Part shown: positions 35,978-45,260 of the stretch, in pieces
How positions within the stretch are numbered: the stretch's first letter is position 1
Layout: each line of letters opens with the position of its first letter
NCBI RefSeq assembly: GCF_027924665.1
Contig: NZ_AP027043.1
Span: 992,001 to 1,056,000 of the forward strand
Length of the DNA stretch: 64,000 bases
Source: Flavobacterium sp. GSB-24
GTDB lineage: Bacteria > Bacteroidota > Bacteroidia > Flavobacteriales > Flavobacteriaceae
Reading direction: 5' to 3'
Notes under the pieces: generated by a model
The model's input: the letters and a program-made list of their open reading frames with translations, nothing else
Told to the model about the DNA's origin: nothing
Databases searched by the model: none
Translations under genes and position numbers: made by a program

Positions 35978-37030
35978 CTAAACATCGTCGTAGTCAACAT
36001 AAATAGTTTCAGAAGTTGGATGCGCTTGACAAGTTAAAATTAATCCTTCGGCAATTTCGCTGTCTGTTAAAATAGAATTTTTAGTCATTTCGGCAGATCC
36101 TGCAGTAACACGTCCTAAGCAGCTGCTGCAAATTCCGCCTTGGCAAGAATACGGAGCATCAACTCCTTGTTTTAGAGCAGCATCTAGAATAGTCTGTTTT
36201 TTAGACATTTCAAAAGTAGTTTCCTCATCGTCTACCAAAACCGTAATTTTTGTATGCCCTTCTTGAGAACCTTGAATTATGTGTTCTTCAGAAGAAGAAG
36301 TAAAAAGCTCAAATTTAATAGCAGATTCTTTTACGTTTTTCTCTTTCAAAACATCAGAAACAGTATTGATCATTTCTTCTGGTCCGCACAAGAAGAATTT
36401 ATCAAACTCAAGTTCTTTATGTTTGTTATTTAAAACAAAATTCACAGCAGATTTTTCAATTCTTCCAAACAAAGCATTTTCAGCTTTTGCCTGACTAAAT
36501 ACGTAATGCACAAAAAATCTGCCTACATATTGTAATTGTAAATCATGAAGTTCTTGATGAAACATAGTGTTTTCTGGAGTTCTATTTCCATAAACCAATA
36601 CAAATGAACTTTTTGGCTCATTTTTTAAAACCGTTTTTATGATAGAAAGAACCGGAGTAATACCACTTCCTGCAACAAATGCGGCGTAATTTTTTTGTCT
36701 TTCAGCATCAGGCTCAAAAGTAAATTTTCCTTCTGGCTGACCCACTTCAAGAACATCTCCTGATTTTAATTTTGTATTGGCAAACTGAGAAAAAAGACCA
36801 TTTTTTACAGCTTTGACAGCAATTCTTAATTCGCCGCTGTCTGGTGCAGAACAAATAGAATAAGCACGTCTAATTTCTTGGTTATCAAGAGTTAATTTTA
36901 AGTTTATATATTGACCAGCTATAAATTTATAATCTGGTTTTAGTTCTTCGGGAACATTAAAAAGTATAGAAACAGCATCTGCAGTTTCGCGTTTTACCTC
37001 TTTAATTATAAGTTTTAAGAATGAAGGCAT
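35978..37030 (-). CDS. PaaE-like ferredoxin--NAD(P)H reductase
   Basis: I take the ATG at 37030, giving 350 residues that begin MPSFLKLIIKEVKRET; the frame runs to 37057 but a -7 box overlaps that part. The protein has an FAD-binding barrel (RRAYSICSAP), an NAD(P)-binding domain (AAFVAGSGITPVLSIIKTVL, FFLCGPEEMI) and a C-terminal plant-type 2Fe-2S ferredoxin domain with CQGGICSSCLGRV and a later Cys. This matches PaaE of phenylacetyl-CoA epoxidase and related electron-transfer proteins. No other paa genes are nearby, so the partner is unknown. Confidence 0.85.
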   Translation of the reverse strand: MPSFLKLIIKEVKRETADAVSILFNVPEELKPDYKFIAGQYINLKLTLDNQEIRRAYSICSAPDSGELRIAVKAVKNGLFSQFANTKLKSGDVLEVGQPEGKFTFEPDAERQKNYAAFVAGSGITPVLSIIKTVLKNEPKSSFVLVYGNRTPENTMFHQELHDLQLQYVGRFFVHYVFSQAKAENALFGRIEKSAVNFVLNNKHKELEFDKFFLCGPEEMINTVSDVLKEKNVKESAIKFELFTSSSEEHIIQGSQEGHTKITVLVDDEETTFEMSKKQTILDAALKQGVDAPYSCQGGICSSCLGRVTAGSAEMTKNSILTDSEIAEGLILTCQAHPTSETIYVDYDDV

Positions 37031-37045
37031 GTTAGAATTTTTCTG

Positions 37046-37053
37046 CAAAAGTA
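37046..37053 (-). promoter_or_regulatory. -7 promoter box of the PaaE-like gene
   Basis: On the minus strand TACTTTTG fits TAnnTTTG and lies 15 bases before the ATG at 37030. It overlaps the upstream extension of the frame and so supports the shorter protein. Confidence 0.5.
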
Positions 37054-37116
37054 GCAAACCAGTGTTAAATGATTAGCACGAAATTATTTTTTTTAACTTT
37101 TTTTGTAACGTTTTCC

Positions 37117-37124
37117 TACATTTG
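37117..37124 (+). promoter_or_regulatory. -7 promoter box of the DUF5687 gene
   Basis: TACATTTG matches TAnnTTTG, 34 bases before the ATG at 37159. Confidence 0.5.
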
Positions 37125-37158
37125 ATCTCTTACTACACAGAAACTAAAACTATAAACC

Positions 37159-38619
37159 ATGATTAAGAAGTTTATTTACCTAGAATGGAAGGCCTTTATT
37201 AGATCGGCATCTTTTGGTAAAAACCTAACAATGAAAATTATAATTGGATTTTTAATGATCTATTTTTCATTAATTTTTATCGGAATGGGAGTTGGAGCAT
37301 TTTATGTTTTAAAGGACATGAAATTAGAACCATTAGTAACCATTAACAAATTTCTGATTTATTATTTTCTATTCGATTTGATAATTAGGTTGTTACTGCA
37401 GTCAATCCCAGTTTTAAATATCAAACCATTATTAGTTTTACCCTTTAAAAAACCAACGATTGTGCATTTTTCTTTAGGCAAAACAGTTTTGTCTTTTTTT
37501 AATTGGGTGCATGCCTTATTTTTTATTCCGTTTTCGGTTGTATTAATTTTGAACGGATATGATGTTGTTGGAATTGTTTTCTGGCATTTGGGAATTATGG
37601 CCATAATTTACATCAATAACTTTTTGAATATTATATTAAGTAATATCGATAAATTATTTGCTGTTTTTGTAGTATTGATTCTGGCTTTAGCAGGAGCACA
37701 ATATTATAAATTGTTTGATATTACGACTTTTACAACTCCGTTTTTTCAAAATTTTTACGACATAGAAGGAGTGTTTTTAATTCCGATTTTAGTATTAATC
37801 GTGCTGCATGCTTTTACTTTTAAATACTTCAAGAAAAATTTATATCTAGATGCTGGATTATCTGTAAAACAAGACATTGCTTCGACAGAAAATCTTACTT
37901 GGCTGAATCAATTTGGAACCTTGGGGACATTTCTTAAAAATGATATTAAACTCATCAAAAGAAATAAGAGATCGAAAACTACTATTTTTATGAGTTTTCT
38001 CTTTTTATTTTATGGATTAATATTTTTTGCAAACTCGCATCAACCAGCAGTAATGCACATTTTTGCGGGCATATTTGTTTCAGGCGGATTCTTGTTTGTA
38101 TTTGGTCAGTTTGTGCCAAGCTGGGATAGTTCTTATTATCAATTATTGATGACACAAAATGTTCCGTATCGTGGTTACATTACCTCTAAGTGGTGGCTGA
38201 TTGTTATTGCAACTTTCATTTCTACAATTCTGGCTTCGTTTTATCTTTTTTACGGCTGGGAAGTGTATTTAACTATTGTCGTTGGAGCAATTTATAATAT
38301 AGGAGTCAACTCGCATTTAGTTCTTTTAGGCGGTGCATTTACCAAAACGCCAATCGATTTAAGCAACGCCGGCGGAGCTTTTGGAGATAAAAAAGCGTTC
38401 AATGTTAATGCTATGCTTCTTTCGCTGCCAAAAATTTTACTGCCTTTAGCGCTGTACTCAATCGGACTTTATCTAAACAACAAAAATCTTGGATTAGGGT
38501 TAGTGGCTGGTGCAGGTGTTTTAGGATTTATTTTTAGAGATAAGGTTTTTTCTTTAATCGAAAAAAGATACAAAATCGAAAAGTACAGTACAATAAATGC
38601 TTATAAACAAAAAAGTTAA
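37159..38619 (+). CDS. DUF5687 family ABC exporter permease
   Basis: This 486-residue protein with about 12 membrane helices matches the DUF5687 family of Bacteroidota. FIYLEWKAFIRSASFGKNLTMK at the start and LKNDIKLIKRNKRSKTTIFMS midway are conserved blocks. It resembles ABC-2 type permeases, and the next gene encodes an ABC ATPase, so the two probably form an exporter. The substrate is unknown. A 65-base spacer with repeated aatctaaaat strings separates them. Confidence 0.8.
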   Translation: MIKKFIYLEWKAFIRSASFGKNLTMKIIIGFLMIYFSLIFIGMGVGAFYVLKDMKLEPLVTINKFLIYYFLFDLIIRLLLQSIPVLNIKPLLVLPFKKPTIVHFSLGKTVLSFFNWVHALFFIPFSVVLILNGYDVVGIVFWHLGIMAIIYINNFLNIILSNIDKLFAVFVVLILALAGAQYYKLFDITTFTTPFFQNFYDIEGVFLIPILVLIVLHAFTFKYFKKNLYLDAGLSVKQDIASTENLTWLNQFGTLGTFLKNDIKLIKRNKRSKTTIFMSFLFLFYGLIFFANSHQPAVMHIFAGIFVSGGFLFVFGQFVPSWDSSYYQLLMTQNVPYRGYITSKWWLIVIATFISTILASFYLFYGWEVYLTIVVGAIYNIGVNSHLVLLGGAFTKTPIDLSNAGGAFGDKKAFNVNAMLLSLPKILLPLALYSIGLYLNNKNLGLGLVAGAGVLGFIFRDKVFSLIEKRYKIEKYSTINAYKQKS

Positions 38620-38684
38620 AATGTGCCAATTTGATAATCATCAATTAGAAATCTAAAATCAACAATCTAAAATCTAAAATTAAA

Positions 38685-39380
38685 ATGATACAAGTAAATC
38701 AACTTATAAAAAATTATAACGGAACAACAGTTTTAAACATAGAAAATCTTGAAATTCCAAAAGGACAAAGTTTCGGATTAGTAGGAAACAACGGCGCAGG
38801 AAAAACCACATTTTTCAGCCTTCTTTTAGATTTAATTCAACCCTCAAAAGGAAGTATTCATAACAATAATATTCAGGTAAATACAAGTGAAAATTGGAAA
38901 TCTTTTACCGGCTCATTTCTTGACGAAAGTTTCTTAATCGGCTATTTAACACCAGAAGAATATTTCTATTTTATTGGAGATCTTCGCAATCAAAATAAAG
39001 CTGATGTTGATGCTTTATTAGCTCAGCATGAAGAATTTTTTAATGGAGAAATTTTAAAAAATAAAAAGTATCTAAGAGACTTGTCTAAAGGAAATCAGAA
39101 AAAAGTAGGTATAATTGCTACACTTATAGGTAATCCAGAAGTTATTATTTTAGATGAGCCTTTTGCCAATTTAGATCCAACTACTGTCAGCAGGTTAAAA
39201 AAAATCATCAAAGATCTAGCAGATAATCCAAATGTTACGGTTTTAGTTTCAAGCCACGATTTACAGCATACAGTAGAGGTTTGCGACCGAATTGTAGCCC
39301 TTAATAAAGGAGAAATTGTAAAGGATATCAAAACTTCAAAAGAGACCTTGCAGGAACTAGAATCGTTTTTTGCGGTATAA
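38685..39380 (+). CDS. ABC transporter ATP-binding protein
   Basis: This 231-residue ATPase has Walker A GLVGNNGAGKTTFFSLLLDL, the signature RDLSKGNQKKVGIIATLI (an SKGNQ variant of LSGGQ), Walker B VIILDEPFANLDP and the switch histidine in LVSSHDLQHTVEVCD. It belongs to the CcmA/ABC-2 subgroup. It is likely to energise the DUF5687 membrane protein encoded just upstream. Confidence 0.92.
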   Translation: MIQVNQLIKNYNGTTVLNIENLEIPKGQSFGLVGNNGAGKTTFFSLLLDLIQPSKGSIHNNNIQVNTSENWKSFTGSFLDESFLIGYLTPEEYFYFIGDLRNQNKADVDALLAQHEEFFNGEILKNKKYLRDLSKGNQKKVGIIATLIGNPEVIILDEPFANLDPTTVSRLKKIIKDLADNPNVTVLVSSHDLQHTVEVCDRIVALNKGEIVKDIKTSKETLQELESFFAV

Positions 39381-39468
39381 GTTTTTAGATTACAAAAAGA
39401 AGCGTATTTTTACAAGTCTATATACTAAAATCGATTTTTAGTAGTTATCTGTTTTAAACTCTTTTCTA

Positions 39469-42081
39469 TTGAAAAAGAATACTCTTAAATATAGTTTTAC
39501 TTTCGTTTTTTTATTCTTTTTGATAGCTTGTTCTACCAAAAAAAATACCTTTTTGTCTAGAACTTCGCATTCTGTTGGCACGAAATATAATATTTTGTAC
39601 AATGGAGGAATTGGTCTAGATAAAGGCTTAAAATCTATTCAAGCCAATGATCAAGATAATTTTTGGAAATTACTGCCAATTGAAAAAATGCAGTTTGACG
39701 AAAATTTTTCTGAAGGAGAAAAAGCTAAAAATCCAGATTTTGAGCGCGCAGAAACAAAAGCGACCAAAGCCATTCAAAAACACTCCATGAATATTGGAGG
39801 CAGGGAAAGAAATTCACAAATTGACGAAGCGTATTTAATGCTCGGAAAAGCAAGATATTACGATCAGCGTTTTATTCCTGCAGTTGAAGCATTCAATTAT
39901 ATTTTATACAAATATCCGAACAGCAATAATATTTATACTGCTAAAATCTGGCGCGAAAAAACCAATATGCGTTTAGGTAACGATGCCATTGCGTTAAAAA
40001 ACATTAAGCTGCTGCTCAAAAATATAGATTTAGACAAACAGACTTACGCTGATGCTAATGCTCTTCTGGCTGAAGCTTTTATAAATTTAGAAGAAAAAGA
40101 TAGTGCTGTTGCCAAACTAAGAATTGCTGAGGAATTTACAAGAAAGAATGAAGAGCGAGCTAGATACCGTTTTATTCTTGGCCAAATGTATCAGGAACAA
40201 GGAAAACGGGACAGTGCAATTTATTTTTATGATGGTGTAATCGATTTGAATCGAAAAGCAGATCGTAAATATATGATGCACGCGTACGCTAAAAAAGCAC
40301 AGTTGTATGATTATGAAAAAGATAATGATACCATCTTTTTAAAAATGTTTAATAAACTTGTTACTGACCGAGAGAATCGCCCTTATTATGATGTGCTGTT
40401 TTACGAAATGGGAGTTTTTTATGATAAAAAGAAAGATCAAGAAAATGCCTTAAAGTTTTATAACAAGTCTTTAGGAAGAAAATCAAAAGATCCATATTTG
40501 GTGGCTTCTGCATACAGAAACATTGGGAACATGTATTTTAAAAATACAAATTATACAATGGCTGCTAAATATTATGACAGTACATTGGTGAAATTAGATC
40601 CTAAAACCAGAGAATACGCCTTTATAGAAAAAAACAGAAAAAACCTTGATAATGTAATTAAGTACGAAGCTATTGCAAAACGCAATGATAGTATAATTAA
40701 GGTATACAATCTGCCGGCAACTGAGAAAAAGATTTATTTCGAAAATTATATTGCAGAGTTAAAAAAGAAAGATGAAGCCAAACGACTTTTAGAAGAAAAA
40801 GAAAAAGAGCGTTTAGCAAATATCGACTTAAACTCCCAGGCACAGATTTCAGGAAATGGAGCTGTAAATCCACAGTCTTTAGGAAAACCTGTAGAACCAG
40901 AGGGAGTAGGAATGCCTCCTGGAGCAAATGAAAACGGAAGCACATTTTATTTCTATAATCCAACAACGGTTGCTTATGGAAAATTGCAATTTAAAAAAAT
41001 GTGGGGTAATAGAACATTGGGCGGCAACTGGAGATTGGCAGGAATAAAATCTGCTAACAACGATGCAATGAACGATACCATCAATACTAAAGATGTTGCA
41101 AATGCTTTACAAGATACAGTGGTTGCAGAAAAATATACTGTAGCCTATTATGTAAAACAACTTCCTACGTCACAGCCAGCAATGGACAGTATTGGTATAG
41201 AACGTAATTTTGCATACTACCAATTAGGACTTATATATAAGGAGAAGTTTAAAGAATATAATTTGGCTAGTGATAAACTAGAACAATTACTGCGCAACAA
41301 TCCAGAAGAAAAACTGGTATTGCCGACGATGTATAATTTGTATAAAATTTACCAAATTACAAATCCACAAAGAGCAGAAGAGATAAAAGCAGAAATTTCA
41401 TCTAAATATCCAACTTCAAGATATGCTCAAATTTTAAATAATAGAGCAGAAGATCCTAACTCAAGTCCAGACAAAGAATACCAAAAATGGTATAAACTTT
41501 TTGAAGAAGAAAAATTTGATGAAGTCTTAGCCAATATTGATAATTTGATCAATCAATATTCTGGAGATGATATCGTTTCGAAATATGAATTATTAAAAGC
41601 CAATACTTTAGGAAAAGTAAATGGTTTAGAAGCTTATAAAAAAGGACTTGAAAATGTAGCCGATAATTATCCGAATAGTGAAGAGGGTAAAAATGCAAGA
41701 GAAATTCTAGAGAAACAAGTGCCGGCTTTAGAAAGATTAAATTTTACAACAGTAGACAACAAAAGCTGGAAAATTTTATATGCAGTTCCTAATAGTGATA
41801 CTAAAACGCTTAAACAAATTGAAGAAGCGATTAGAGTATTTTTATTAGTTGAAAATTTTGAACGCTTAACAACTTCTTTTGATAAATACAATCAATCTGA
41901 AAGTTTTGTAATTATTCATGGTTTAAAATCTGAAGCTTATGCTAAAGATGTTGCGGGAGTTTTGAGAGATGACAAAAAATATAAAATTGCACATCCTGCT
42001 GTTATTATATCAACAGATAATTACAAAGTGGTTCAAATTAAAAAGAACCTCGAAGCCTATTTGACCCCAAAAACCCCATAA
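39469..42081 (+). CDS. sprE: Gliding motility / type IX secretion lipoprotein SprE (PorW)
   Basis: This 870-residue protein has TPR repeats and a lipoprotein signal (MKKNTLKYSF ... FLIACSTKK, Cys21). The length and the content fit SprE of F. johnsoniae and PorW of Porphyromonas, needed for T9SS export and gliding. TPR helices lie at about 120-400 and 560-760; a Lys/Glu-rich linker follows near residue 430. The start codon is TTG at 39469, which alone gives a complete signal peptide. The protein probably supports export of the T9SS cargo proteins at 3362 and 4870. The gene ends 2 bases before bactofilin. Confidence 0.88.
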   Translation: MKKNTLKYSFTFVFLFFLIACSTKKNTFLSRTSHSVGTKYNILYNGGIGLDKGLKSIQANDQDNFWKLLPIEKMQFDENFSEGEKAKNPDFERAETKATKAIQKHSMNIGGRERNSQIDEAYLMLGKARYYDQRFIPAVEAFNYILYKYPNSNNIYTAKIWREKTNMRLGNDAIALKNIKLLLKNIDLDKQTYADANALLAEAFINLEEKDSAVAKLRIAEEFTRKNEERARYRFILGQMYQEQGKRDSAIYFYDGVIDLNRKADRKYMMHAYAKKAQLYDYEKDNDTIFLKMFNKLVTDRENRPYYDVLFYEMGVFYDKKKDQENALKFYNKSLGRKSKDPYLVASAYRNIGNMYFKNTNYTMAAKYYDSTLVKLDPKTREYAFIEKNRKNLDNVIKYEAIAKRNDSIIKVYNLPATEKKIYFENYIAELKKKDEAKRLLEEKEKERLANIDLNSQAQISGNGAVNPQSLGKPVEPEGVGMPPGANENGSTFYFYNPTTVAYGKLQFKKMWGNRTLGGNWRLAGIKSANNDAMNDTINTKDVANALQDTVVAEKYTVAYYVKQLPTSQPAMDSIGIERNFAYYQLGLIYKEKFKEYNLASDKLEQLLRNNPEEKLVLPTMYNLYKIYQITNPQRAEEIKAEISSKYPTSRYAQILNNRAEDPNSSPDKEYQKWYKLFEEEKFDEVLANIDNLINQYSGDDIVSKYELLKANTLGKVNGLEAYKKGLENVADNYPNSEEGKNAREILEKQVPALERLNFTTVDNKSWKILYAVPNSDTKTLKQIEEAIRVFLLVENFERLTTSFDKYNQSESFVIIHGLKSEAYAKDVAGVLRDDKKYKIAHPAVIISTDNYKVVQIKKNLEAYLTPKTP

Positions 42082-42083
42082 TA

Positions 42084-42479
42084 ATGTTTGAAAAAGTAAA
42101 AAAAAGCGGAACAGAGCAATTAGGAAAAACAAATCGTATTGTAGAAGGAACATCGATAGTAGGAGACATAGTGTCAAAAGCCGATTTTAGATTAGACGGC
42201 GAATTGATTGGAAATTTTACTTCACAAGGAAAAATTGTAATAGGCGCAAAAGGAGCTGTCAAAGGAGAAATTATTTGTAATAATGCGGATATTGAAGGAG
42301 AATTTCATGGAAAAATAAAAGTTCTTGAAATCCTTAATATTAAATCGACTGCTCAAATACATGGAGAAGTAGCAGTAGGAAAACTTTCTATAGAACCAGG
42401 AGCCGATTTTACAGCAACCTGTACCATGCTTACTCATAATAAAGAAGTAACCCTAAAAGATGGAAAAGGAACCGAATAA
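42084..42479 (+). CDS. Bactofilin
   Basis: This 131-residue protein is a bactofilin, a polymer-forming beta-helical cytoskeletal protein. NRIVEGTSIVGDIVSKADFRLDGELIGNFTSQGKIVIGAKGAVKGEI shows the DUF583 turns with regularly spaced Val, Ile and Gly. Termini are short and unstructured, as usual. It is 2 bases after sprE and overlaps atpZ by 20 bases, so it is transcribed between a motility gene and the ATP synthase genes. Confidence 0.9.
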   Translation: MFEKVKKSGTEQLGKTNRIVEGTSIVGDIVSKADFRLDGELIGNFTSQGKIVIGAKGAVKGEIICNNADIEGEFHGKIKVLEILNIKSTAQIHGEVAVGKLSIEPGADFTATCTMLTHNKEVTLKDGKGTE

Positions 42480-42687
42480 TAATAGAAGAAATAAATGGCT
42501 TGCATTTATTAATATTCCTTTTCAAATGGGAGTTATTATTTTTGTATTCTCTTACTTTGGAACTTGGCTTGACGAAAAGCATCCAAGTCCCAAAGTATAT
42601 TACAATACCATTTTTGTTATGCTTGGAGTTGGAGTCGCATTATATAATGTAATTCGCCAGGTAAACGATATTAATAAGACAAAGTAG
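42460..42687 (+). CDS. AtpZ/AtpI family protein
   Basis: This 75-residue protein has two membrane helices (about 14-32 and 48-64) joined by a short loop with GTWLDEKHPSPK. It fits the AtpZ/AtpI family (putative F0F1-ATPase subunit, often assigned a role in c-ring assembly or Mg2+ uptake). The gene overlaps the bactofilin gene by 20 bases in another frame and leads the ATP synthase genes. Confidence 0.85.
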   Translation: MEKEPNNNRRNKWLAFINIPFQMGVIIFVFSYFGTWLDEKHPSPKVYYNTIFVMLGVGVALYNVIRQVNDINKTK

Positions 42688-42744
42688 TTTTTAGTAAAAA
42701 CAGCTTAAGATAAAAGTTGCATCTTTGCGCAAAAATTATCTCAA

Positions 42745-43137
42745 ATGCTTTTAAAAAATTACAAACCGGTATTTTATTTATTTTGTTTTGCTTTAACAGC
42801 TTATATTCTACACAAAGCAATTTTCTTTTTTTGTGAAATTAATATTCAAAACTTTCATTACAGTTTAGAATTACAGTATTTATTCTTCTTCGGAATTTCG
42901 GCTTTATTATACCTTATATTATTAATAGTAAAAAAGAAGAATTTTGAAATCGTCGGGATGACGTTCTTATTTGGAACTTTTGCACAAATGTTATTGGGAT
43001 ATTTAATTCTGCAGCCAATTTTAAAAATCAAAACTGGAGAAACCGATGTTGAAAAGATTAGTTTTTTTATAACATTTGTGCTGTTTTTGTTATTTCAGAC
43101 GCTTTTAACTGTCCGATTATTAAATGAAAAGCGTTAA
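42745..43137 (+). CDS. AtpI-position four-helix membrane protein
   Basis: This 130-residue protein has four membrane helices (about 8-28, 46-64, 73-92, 108-124). I do not recognise the family, but the position between atpZ and atpB, the size and the topology are those of AtpI, an accessory protein of F0 assembly. Sequence similarity to AtpI is not obvious. It starts 57 bases after atpZ. Confidence 0.6.
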   Translation: MLLKNYKPVFYLFCFALTAYILHKAIFFFCEINIQNFHYSLELQYLFFFGISALLYLILLIVKKKNFEIVGMTFLFGTFAQMLLGYLILQPILKIKTGETDVEKISFFITFVLFLLFQTLLTVRLLNEKR

Positions 43138-43183
43138 AATAACAATTCTTTAAAACAAGGTTTAAAAATAATTTTTCATATCC

Positions 43184-43213
43184 TTTTGAATATTAATAAA
43201 AAATGTACCTTTG
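43184..43213 (+). promoter_or_regulatory. Promoter of the atpBEFHAG operon
   Basis: TTTTG (43184-43188) and TACCTTTG (43206-43213), 17 bases apart, form the best match in the window to the Bacteroidota TTG-N17-23-TAnnTTTG promoter. Transcription would start near 43220, with a leader of about 35 bases before atpB. Confidence 0.75.
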
Positions 43214-43255
43214 CACCAAATTTTAGAAACGTAAAAAAATAAGATTTTCCACGAT

Positions 43256-44431
43256 ATGGTGATTTCAAACAAACCGCTCAGCTTTATTCTTGCCGCTTTT
43301 GTAGCTTCTCTACCAATTATGGGTTTTGCAAATCCAGAGAATGACTCAACGCATGTTCAAACTGAAACAGCTCATGAAGAGAAAGTAGTTTCACACAATG
43401 CCCCTGAGGAAGGAGAGCATGCTGCTCTTGATCCAAAAGCAAAAGTGGACGCTTTTATTGATCATCACTTACAAGATTCTCACGATTTTGTTTTCTTCTC
43501 AGATGAGAAAGAAAACAAACATTATGGTTTTTCATTACCAGTTATACTTATTGATGGAGGATTGAAAATTTTCTCTTCTTCAAAATTACACCACGGTGAA
43601 GCAGTTGCAGAAGTTGACGGAAACTTTTACAAATTAGTTCACGGTAAAATTTACAAAACAGATGCTGCCGGCACAATTAATTTTAATGAGCACGGACATC
43701 CAGAAAATGAAAAACCATTAGATTTTTCTATTACAAAAAATGTAGTGTCAATGCTTTTCGTTGCAGTACTATTATTTTTAATGTTTACTGCTTTAGCAAG
43801 ATCATATAAAAAAGGACCAATCCCAACTGGATTTGGTAGAGTTTTAGAACCACTTATTATTTTTATTAGAGACGAAATCGCTGTTCCTAATATTGGTGAG
43901 AAAAAATACCGTAAATATATGGGTTACCTATTAACTGTATTTTTCTTTGTTTGGTTGTTAAACTTATTAGGAATGACTCCACTAGGAATTAACGTTACAG
44001 GTAACATCGCTATTACAGTTTGTTTAGCAGCATTTACTTTCATCATTACACAATTTAGTGCAAACAAAGATTATTGGGGACACATTTTCTGGATGCCAGG
44101 AGTACCAGTTCCAATGAAAATTATTTTAGCACCAATTGAAGTTTTAGGAACATTAACAAAACCATTTGCATTATTAATTCGTTTGTATGCAAACATTACT
44201 GCAGGTCACGTAGTAATTATGAGTTTGATCGCTATGATTTTCGTAGGTAAAAATTTAGCAGCAGATTTGCCAATCTCATTAGGTTTAACATTGTTTATCT
44301 CTGTTATTGAAGTTTTAGTTGCATTTTTACAAGCGTTTATCTTCACGATGTTATCATCACTATTTATTGGTATGGCTGTTCAGGATCATGATCATGCTCA
44401 CCACCACGAAGATGAAACAGCAATTATTTAA
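43256..44431 (+). CDS. atpB: ATP synthase F0 subunit a
   Basis: This 391-residue subunit a forms the proton path of F0 in the inner membrane. An N-terminal signal-like helix (residues 9-24) is followed by an acidic, His-rich segment and a domain of about 130 residues outside the membrane. The family helices begin near 160. The essential arginine is in KPFALLIRLYANITAGHVV. The C terminus ends in the His-rich DHDHAHHHEDE. It is 120 residues longer than E. coli AtpB, which is usual for Bacteroidota. It opens the operon atpB-E-F-H-A-G. Confidence 0.95.
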   Translation: MVISNKPLSFILAAFVASLPIMGFANPENDSTHVQTETAHEEKVVSHNAPEEGEHAALDPKAKVDAFIDHHLQDSHDFVFFSDEKENKHYGFSLPVILIDGGLKIFSSSKLHHGEAVAEVDGNFYKLVHGKIYKTDAAGTINFNEHGHPENEKPLDFSITKNVVSMLFVAVLLFLMFTALARSYKKGPIPTGFGRVLEPLIIFIRDEIAVPNIGEKKYRKYMGYLLTVFFFVWLLNLLGMTPLGINVTGNIAITVCLAAFTFIITQFSANKDYWGHIFWMPGVPVPMKIILAPIEVLGTLTKPFALLIRLYANITAGHVVIMSLIAMIFVGKNLAADLPISLGLTLFISVIEVLVAFLQAFIFTMLSSLFIGMAVQDHDHAHHHEDETAII

Positions 44432-44464
44432 TTTAGAAGTTTAATTTTATATATATAAATAGTT

Positions 44465-44665
44465 ATGGGAACAATTCCAACTTTAGTAGGTGCTGGTTTA
44501 GTAGTAATCGGTGCAGGTTTAGGTTTAGGTAAAATCGGTGGATCTGCTATGGACGCTATTGCTCGTCAGCCAGAAGCTGCTGGTAAAATTCAAACTGCGA
44601 TGATTATTATCGCGGCTTTATTAGAAGGTTTAGCATTTGCTGCTTTGATCTTAGGAAAAAACTAA
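44465..44665 (+). CDS. atpE: ATP synthase F0 subunit c
   Basis: This 66-residue hairpin protein forms the rotor ring. It shows the glycine-rich first helix, the polar loop ARQPE (33-37) and the second helix with the ion-carrying Glu54 in ALLEGLAFAAL. The usual sodium-binding motif is not evident, so proton coupling is likely. A 15-base-pair hairpin follows, 13 bases past the stop. Confidence 0.97.
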   Translation: MGTIPTLVGAGLVVIGAGLGLGKIGGSAMDAIARQPEAAGKIQTAMIIIAALLEGLAFAALILGKN

Positions 44666-44678
44666 TAAAGAAAAAACT

Positions 44679-44713
44679 AACAACATCTTTAACGGTTGGT
44701 TAAAGGTGTTGTT
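44679..44713 (+). other. Intercistronic hairpin between atpE and atpF
   Basis: The arms AACAACATCTTTAAC and GTTAAAGGTGTTGTT (15 pairs with one T-G) enclose the loop ggttg. It is followed by only a weak T run, so it is more likely an RNA processing, stability or attenuation element than a full terminator. It could help atpE yield more protein than atpF. Confidence 0.7.
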
Positions 44714-44755
44714 ACCTTTTAAAAAAAGAAATTAAATATTTTAATATAGTATAAA

Positions 44756-45256
44756 ATGGATAAGTTAATTAACGATTTTTCATTCGGTTTATTCTTTTGG
44801 CAAGCTTTAATCTTGTTAGTATTAATTTTACTTTTGGTGAAATTTGCATGGAAACCAATTATGGAGTCTATTACTGCAAGAGAAGAAGGTATTAAAAATG
44901 CATTGCTTTCTGCTGAAAACGCAAAGAGAGAAATGGAAAATTTACAAGCTGACAATCAAAGAATTTTGAATGAAGCTCGTGCAGAACGTGACGCGATGCT
45001 AAAAGAAGCTCGTGAAATGAAAGAGAAAATGATTGCTGATTCTAAAAACGAAGCACAAGAGGCTGGTCAAAAAATGATCGAACAAGCTAAAGCTGCTATC
45101 GAAAGCGAAAAGAATGCTGCAATGGCAGAATTGAAATCTCAAGTTTCAACTTTATCATTAAGTATTGCTGAGAAATTATTGAAAGAAGAATTATCTAACA
45201 AAGAATCTCAAACTAAATTAGTTGAGAAAATGTTAGGTGACGTAAAGTTAAACTAA
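44756..45256 (+). CDS. atpF: ATP synthase F0 subunit b
   Basis: This 166-residue peripheral stalk subunit has an N-terminal membrane helix (FGLFFWQALILLVLILLLVKF), WKPIMESITAREEGIKNAL, and a long charged coiled coil to the C terminus. The length is normal. It ends 4 bases before atpH. Confidence 0.95.
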   Translation: MDKLINDFSFGLFFWQALILLVLILLLVKFAWKPIMESITAREEGIKNALLSAENAKREMENLQADNQRILNEARAERDAMLKEAREMKEKMIADSKNEAQEAGQKMIEQAKAAIESEKNAAMAELKSQVSTLSLSIAEKLLKEELSNKESQTKLVEKMLGDVKLN

Positions 45257-45260
45257 GATT

